From assembly GCA_030849075.1 (NCBI GenBank), contig JASAOO010003086.1, positions 1 through 21,167 of the forward strand: a stretch of DNA of 21,167 nucleotides, in the 5' to 3' direction. A program made the position numbers and the translations under genes. Origin of the DNA: Zelonia costaricensis (taxonomy: Eukaryota; Euglenozoa; Kinetoplastea; Trypanosomatida; Trypanosomatidae). The notes under the pieces were generated by a model, which was not told the DNA's origin, did no database searches, and worked only from the letters and a program-made list of their open reading frames with translations. Of this stretch, positions 18,540 to 21,167 are shown in pieces (within the stretch, counting starts at the first letter, position 1; each line of letters starts with the position of its first letter).

Positions 18540-18900
18540 CCGCGTGCGTCGCACCGATGCTGAGCCGTGAGTTTTACCGGCAACCAATTCGCCCCCCCCT
18601 TCAACAGACAAACGCTGCAGAAGGAGAAAGAGAAGGAGCACAACACAGATGCGGCACGGAGGCGTCCTTATTGCGGGCCCGCGCAGTCCCGCCGCGGGCG
18701 GCTGCGCGCACTGGTGTAGCATCGCGTGAGATGACGGCAGCGATTGTGCTCGACGCGTGCCCGGACTCTCTTCGCCGACGGTCGCAATGGACCAGCTCCG
18801 GCGAGCGGTTCCGGTTGATGGTGGGGAAGGAGTGCGTGTCACGGTGAGGTAGTGCCGTCACCTACCTCTGCCATCGGACGCCCCCTCAACAAACCCCGAA
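18540..18900. repeat. Candidate degenerate SIDER-like retroposon remnant
   Basis: This block lacks the TG/CT repeats of its surroundings, is balanced in purines and pyrimidines, and contains an A-rich stretch (about 18603-18650) at one side followed by a GC-rich body with a strong hairpin. Leishmania 3' UTRs frequently carry roughly 0.5-kb degenerate SIDER1/SIDER2 elements, and position and texture fit. The call rests on texture and recollection, not on an alignment; an unrelated 3' UTR element is the alternative. Confidence 0.3.
18673..18708. other. Strong GC-rich hairpin and overlapping palindrome
   Basis: Inside the distinct block, cgcgcag (18680-18686) and ctgcgcg (18702-18708) are perfect reverse complements and enclose a second complementary pair (cccgc and gcggg). 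A 10-base perfect palindrome (gcgggcccgc, 18673-18682) overlaps the left arm. In RNA this would form a stable stem in the presumed 3' UTR. Confidence 0.7.
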
Positions 18901-18980
18901 GGTCTTCTTCCTCGCGCGTGGCACCCCCCCCGACTCGCCCACCGCCACAGCCTGTCGTTGTTCACCTTCACCTTGTTGTC

Positions 18981-19070
18981 TACTTGACCCCCTCCCCTTC
19001 CCTCCCCTCCATGGTCTCTTCCTCTCTGTCGTCCTGTCTGCTGCCTCTCTGCGCCATATACGGGACACAG
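18981..19070 (+). promoter_or_regulatory. Candidate pyrimidine tract and spliced-leader acceptor for the next gene
   Basis: A long pyrimidine-rich stretch, broken only by a few purines, is followed by the first AG at 19069-19070 (gacacag). It coincides with the point after which + strand ATGs disappear, as expected if the mature leader of the next mRNA starts here. In kinetoplastids such a tract would also set polyadenylation of the preceding giant-gene mRNA some distance upstream. Confidence 0.4.
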
Positions 19071-19084
19071 TTGCCCGCGTCTAT

Positions 19085-19114
19085 ACACACACGCATACAC
19101 ACACACACACACAC
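19085..19114. repeat. CA microsatellite
   Basis: An imperfect then perfect CA tract lies just after the candidate acceptor at 19070. It is a simple repeat and length variation is likely. Confidence 0.9.
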
Positions 19115-19163
19115 CTGTGTCTTCATCTACAGCGCTTCCAACGAGCGCGCCCTGACGCCTCGA

Positions 19164-19178
19164 CCCCCCCCCCCCCCC
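19164..19178. repeat. C homopolymer (15)
   Basis: Fifteen consecutive C follow cga. It is similar in kind to the 13-C runs that head both copies of the upstream duplication. The length is likely unreliable with most sequencing methods. Confidence 0.9.
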
Positions 19179-19760
19179 CACCCACCCTCGCTCGCACCGT
19201 GTCGGCTGCCGCTCCAATTTTGTTTGACGTCGAGCCGGCCCTTCCTCGCTCGCTCGCTTCTCGCGGCGTCTGCGCACTCCAGTTCAGCTCCACCGTCGAG
19301 GCGGGCTGTGGGTGGCGCGCGGGCCTCTCCGCCCTCTTGCCGCCTTACTCCCCCCCCACACACACACACGCACGCACGCACGCAGCCACCCGTCGTGTCG
19401 TCGAGTTCACCGAGTTGCTGCAAGAAGGGCGCAAGGCGGAGGCCGCACGCGTAACGTCCATCGCGCGATCACCCCTCTTTAGTCCCCACTTTTCCCGTCT
19501 TCTTCTCCTCTCACTCTTGCTGTTCTCCCACGTGCGTGGCGCACGCCGTCTCGGCGCCGCCAAGCACGAGTACACCTCCCCTCCCCCCTCCACACCCCAC
19601 CTCAATCAAACAAACCTGAACGCCGCCTTCTTTCCCGTTGCTTCCCACCCTCCCTCCCCAAGCCTCTGAGAGGCAGAAGTCTTGACCACTCACGTGCACA
19701 CCAATTCGCGCGAGGACGTCCAGGTAAACCGGTGACGCGCTCCTTTTTCTCTCTGATTTC

Positions 19761-19824
19761 GTGTGTGCGTGTGCCTGAGTGGTTGTGTGTGCGTGTGTCT
19801 GTGTGTCTGTGTGTGTGTGTGCGT
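19761..19824. repeat. TG-rich microsatellite
   Basis: Imperfect TG repeats lie about 16 bases before the CT-rich tract at 19841. The TG-then-CT order is also seen in other parts of these flanks. Confidence 0.88.
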
Positions 19825-19840
19825 GCAACGCATCACTATT

Positions 19841-19894
19841 CCTATCTCTCTCTCTCTCTTCCCTCATTCCTTTCCCGGCCCTCGCGTCCTCTAG
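19841..19894 (+). promoter_or_regulatory. Alternative pyrimidine tract and acceptor (ctctag)
   Basis: A CT repeat and more than 40 bases of almost pure pyrimidine end at the first AG, 19893-19894. By composition this is one of the best-looking kinetoplastid acceptors in the window. It would be an alternative or principal start for the next gene's leader. Confidence 0.45.
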
Positions 19895-20370
19895 CGCCGC
19901 AAACGCGTTCTGATCACGGCACTCCGCACGCACGCGCGCAGCCTCCAGCGCTGCTGCCTTAGTTCTCTTCTTTTTAACTTCTGGCTGCCTTTCTTTTTGT
20001 GTGTTTCCTTCTCGTCCCTTAACACCTTCTTCGCCTGTTCTCGCGCCCCCGGTGCGGGATCTGCGCTCTCTCTCTCTCTGGGACTCGATTCCATTGTGGA
20101 TCTTCTCCTTCCCCCTGTCCCTCGGACTGCCCTCTTCGCGCAAACTTTGAAGAGGCAGCCACACACACTCACACGCACACACGCACTAAACACAGACATA
20201 CACGAACACAGCCCTGCTTCGCTGCTGTTGCGTCTTTACGTTGACGTTGTCGTGTCATCCTGGCGTGACCTTCACTCGTTCACCCTTCCACGTCCCTTTC
20301 GCCCCCTTTTCTCGTTTCTGCAGTTTCCACTACTCGTGTACGAGTCCGCGTGTAAGTTCTTAAGCGCCTC

Positions 20371-20431
20371 TGCGTGTGTCTGTGTGTGTCTGTCTGCGTG
20401 TCTGTCTGACTGTGTGTGTGTGTTTGTGTGC
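20371..20431. repeat. TG/TC-rich microsatellite
   Basis: An imperfect TG tract with TCTG variants lies about 60 bases before the pyrimidine tract at 20496. It is simple repeat DNA in the downstream non-coding region. Confidence 0.88.
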
Positions 20432-20495
20432 TTGTTGCTGCACCATCGCAACCGAAGACGACGTGCGCGCACAGGCTGCATCTGTCCTTAGTGTC

Positions 20496-20518
20496 TCTTG
20501 CATTCTTCTTTTTTCTAG
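20496..20518 (+). promoter_or_regulatory. Alternative T-rich acceptor (ttttttctag)
   Basis: The sequence cattcttcttttttctag gives a T-rich tract directly abutting AG at 20517-20518, a classic form for a trypanosomatid splice acceptor. A leader starting here would extend at least 649 nt to the window edge without an ATG. Confidence 0.45.
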
Positions 20519-20725
20519 ATCCCCCCTTGACAAGGTTTCGCAGGAGGTGCACATTAAAGCCGAGCGAAGGCGCACGTTGCGTGCGTGCAAAGTGCCTTCG
20601 TGTTTTAGCGCAAACAACGAGGTGGGGGACGTCACGGGCGTCATTTCGCGTCTGACGCTCCCCGAATCAACGGCCTCCTCCTCTCGTCCGACACGGAAAC
20701 ACACATACACACACACTCTCAAGGA

Positions 20726-20770
20726 AACAACCCCCCCCCCAAAAAAAGGAAAACACAAAGAGAAACCGCA
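20726..20770. repeat. C10 then A7 homopolymer in an A-rich patch
   Basis: Ten or more C are followed directly by seven A and an A/C-rich stretch. It is unusual in this otherwise pyrimidine-rich region; no function is evident. Confidence 0.8.
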
Positions 20771-20890
20771 GCACGAACTACAGGGCAATAGCGCCGTCTG
20801 CCATTCCCCCTGCTCCCCCTCGTGTGGCGTTTTGCTGGTTCTCATTCGCTTCCGTATTAGCCAAGGTGCCGTAGAAGAGGGACAACCTCT

Positions 20891-20909
20891 TGTGTGTGTG
20901 TGTGTGTGT
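20891..20909. repeat. TG microsatellite
   Basis: Nine or so perfect TG units follow acaacctct. It is simple repeat DNA in the presumed leader of the next gene. Confidence 0.9.
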
Positions 20910-21047
20910 CTGCGTAAGTGCTGTGCCTATTTTACATCATTCTCCACCTCATTCGTTCGATTCACTCCGCCATTTTTTCCGGTTGTTGTTGTTGTTGATT
21001 CCGTGGCTTACCCTGGCTCTCCGTGTCTCCTCCCATCGCCGTTGGTG

Positions 21048-21070
21048 TGCGTGTGTGTGTGTGTGTGTGT
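21048..21070. repeat. GT microsatellite near the right edge
   Basis: About ten perfect GT units, preceded by gtgtgc, lie shortly before C-rich homopolymers at the window end. A (TTG) repeat is seen nearby at about 20985-20998. Confidence 0.9.
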
Positions 21071-21167
21071 CGACCCGCGGTGTGGCTGCGTACTCCCCCC
21101 CCCGTTTGGAGGCTTCCCCCTCCCCCTCCCCCCGGCTTCACCCCGCTTTACCCCGCACTCCTTCGCT

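Larger units (their letters stand above)
18901..21167 (+). other. Downstream non-coding region, probable trans-splice region and long 5' leader of the next gene
   Basis: The sequence returns to C/T-rich runs with TG and CA microsatellites and shows no credible protein gene on either strand. From 19014 to the right edge there is no ATG on the + strand, while the complementary triplet CAT occurs repeatedly (for example 19055, 19094, 19124, 19459, 19831, 19865, 20092). The + strand pyrimidine bias implies transcription in the same direction as the giant gene. The next CDS must begin beyond the window. Confidence 0.6.

Noticed and set aside
18097..18847. Small ATG-initiated frames just after the stop codon (18097-18570 and 18425-18847)
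   Set aside because: Both run through TG repeats as Cys-Val strings and have no coherent composition; they are better explained as 3' UTR.
18852..19669. Open frames of about 150-200 codons on the + strand (18852-19454 and 19199-19669)
   Set aside because: They lack an ATG at the start and read through CA repeats and C homopolymers as Thr-His and Pro strings.
1..21167. tRNA, rRNA, CRISPR array or intact mobile element
   Set aside because: I saw no cloverleaf-like A/B box arrangement, rRNA signature, regularly spaced repeats with unique spacers, or transposase or reverse transcriptase reading frame.
1..21167. A strand-switch region (divergent or convergent transcription)
   Set aside because: Pyrimidine bias lies on the + strand in both flanks and the only gene is on the + strand, so a single transcription direction explains the window.

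Overview
The window looks like part of a trypanosomatid chromosome, most probably Leishmania or a close relative (Leishmaniinae). The reasons are a single intronless, very GC-rich reading frame of about 16 kb, long pyrimidine-rich flanks full of TG/CA/CT microsatellites and C homopolymers, and pyrimidine-tract-then-AG signals of the kind used for spliced-leader trans-splicing in kinetoplastids. This assignment rests on sequence style and general knowledge of the group; no database search was possible.

Layout: (1) 1-2034 is non-coding leader or intergenic sequence. It contains one + strand ATG (1091), which is followed at once by TAG. Its last third carries a 227-bp-period tandem duplication (1544-1769 and 1771-1996) with an ambiguous base (N, 1770) at the junction. 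(2) 2035-18081 is one giant CDS on the + strand, 5,348 codons, encoding a low-complexity, predicted disordered Ala/Ser/Thr/Gly/Pro/Arg-rich protein that I do not recognise. It has no signal peptide, no convincing transmembrane segment and no enzymatic domain visible by eye. It carries about twenty Arg-Arg-x-Ser/Thr kinase-type sites, homopolymer runs (Gln, Ala, Gly, Pro), charged clusters and a few short islands of more complex sequence. (3) 18082 to about 19000 is probably its 3' UTR. It contains a compositionally distinct block (18540-18900) that may be a degenerate SIDER-like retroposon remnant. (4) From about 18980 to the right edge the sequence becomes pyrimidine-rich again and contains no + strand ATG from 19014 to 21167. 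I read this as the trans-splice region and long 5' leader of another + strand gene that starts beyond the window.

The most interesting signals are the giant disordered protein with its distributed phosphosite-like motifs, a recurring Phe/Val-Ser-Ile-(x)-Gly motif in its C-terminal third, the tandem duplication directly before the start codon, and the strand-specific absence of ATG over about 2 kb both before this gene and before the presumed next one. I see no tRNA, rRNA, CRISPR array, transposase or second credible protein gene.
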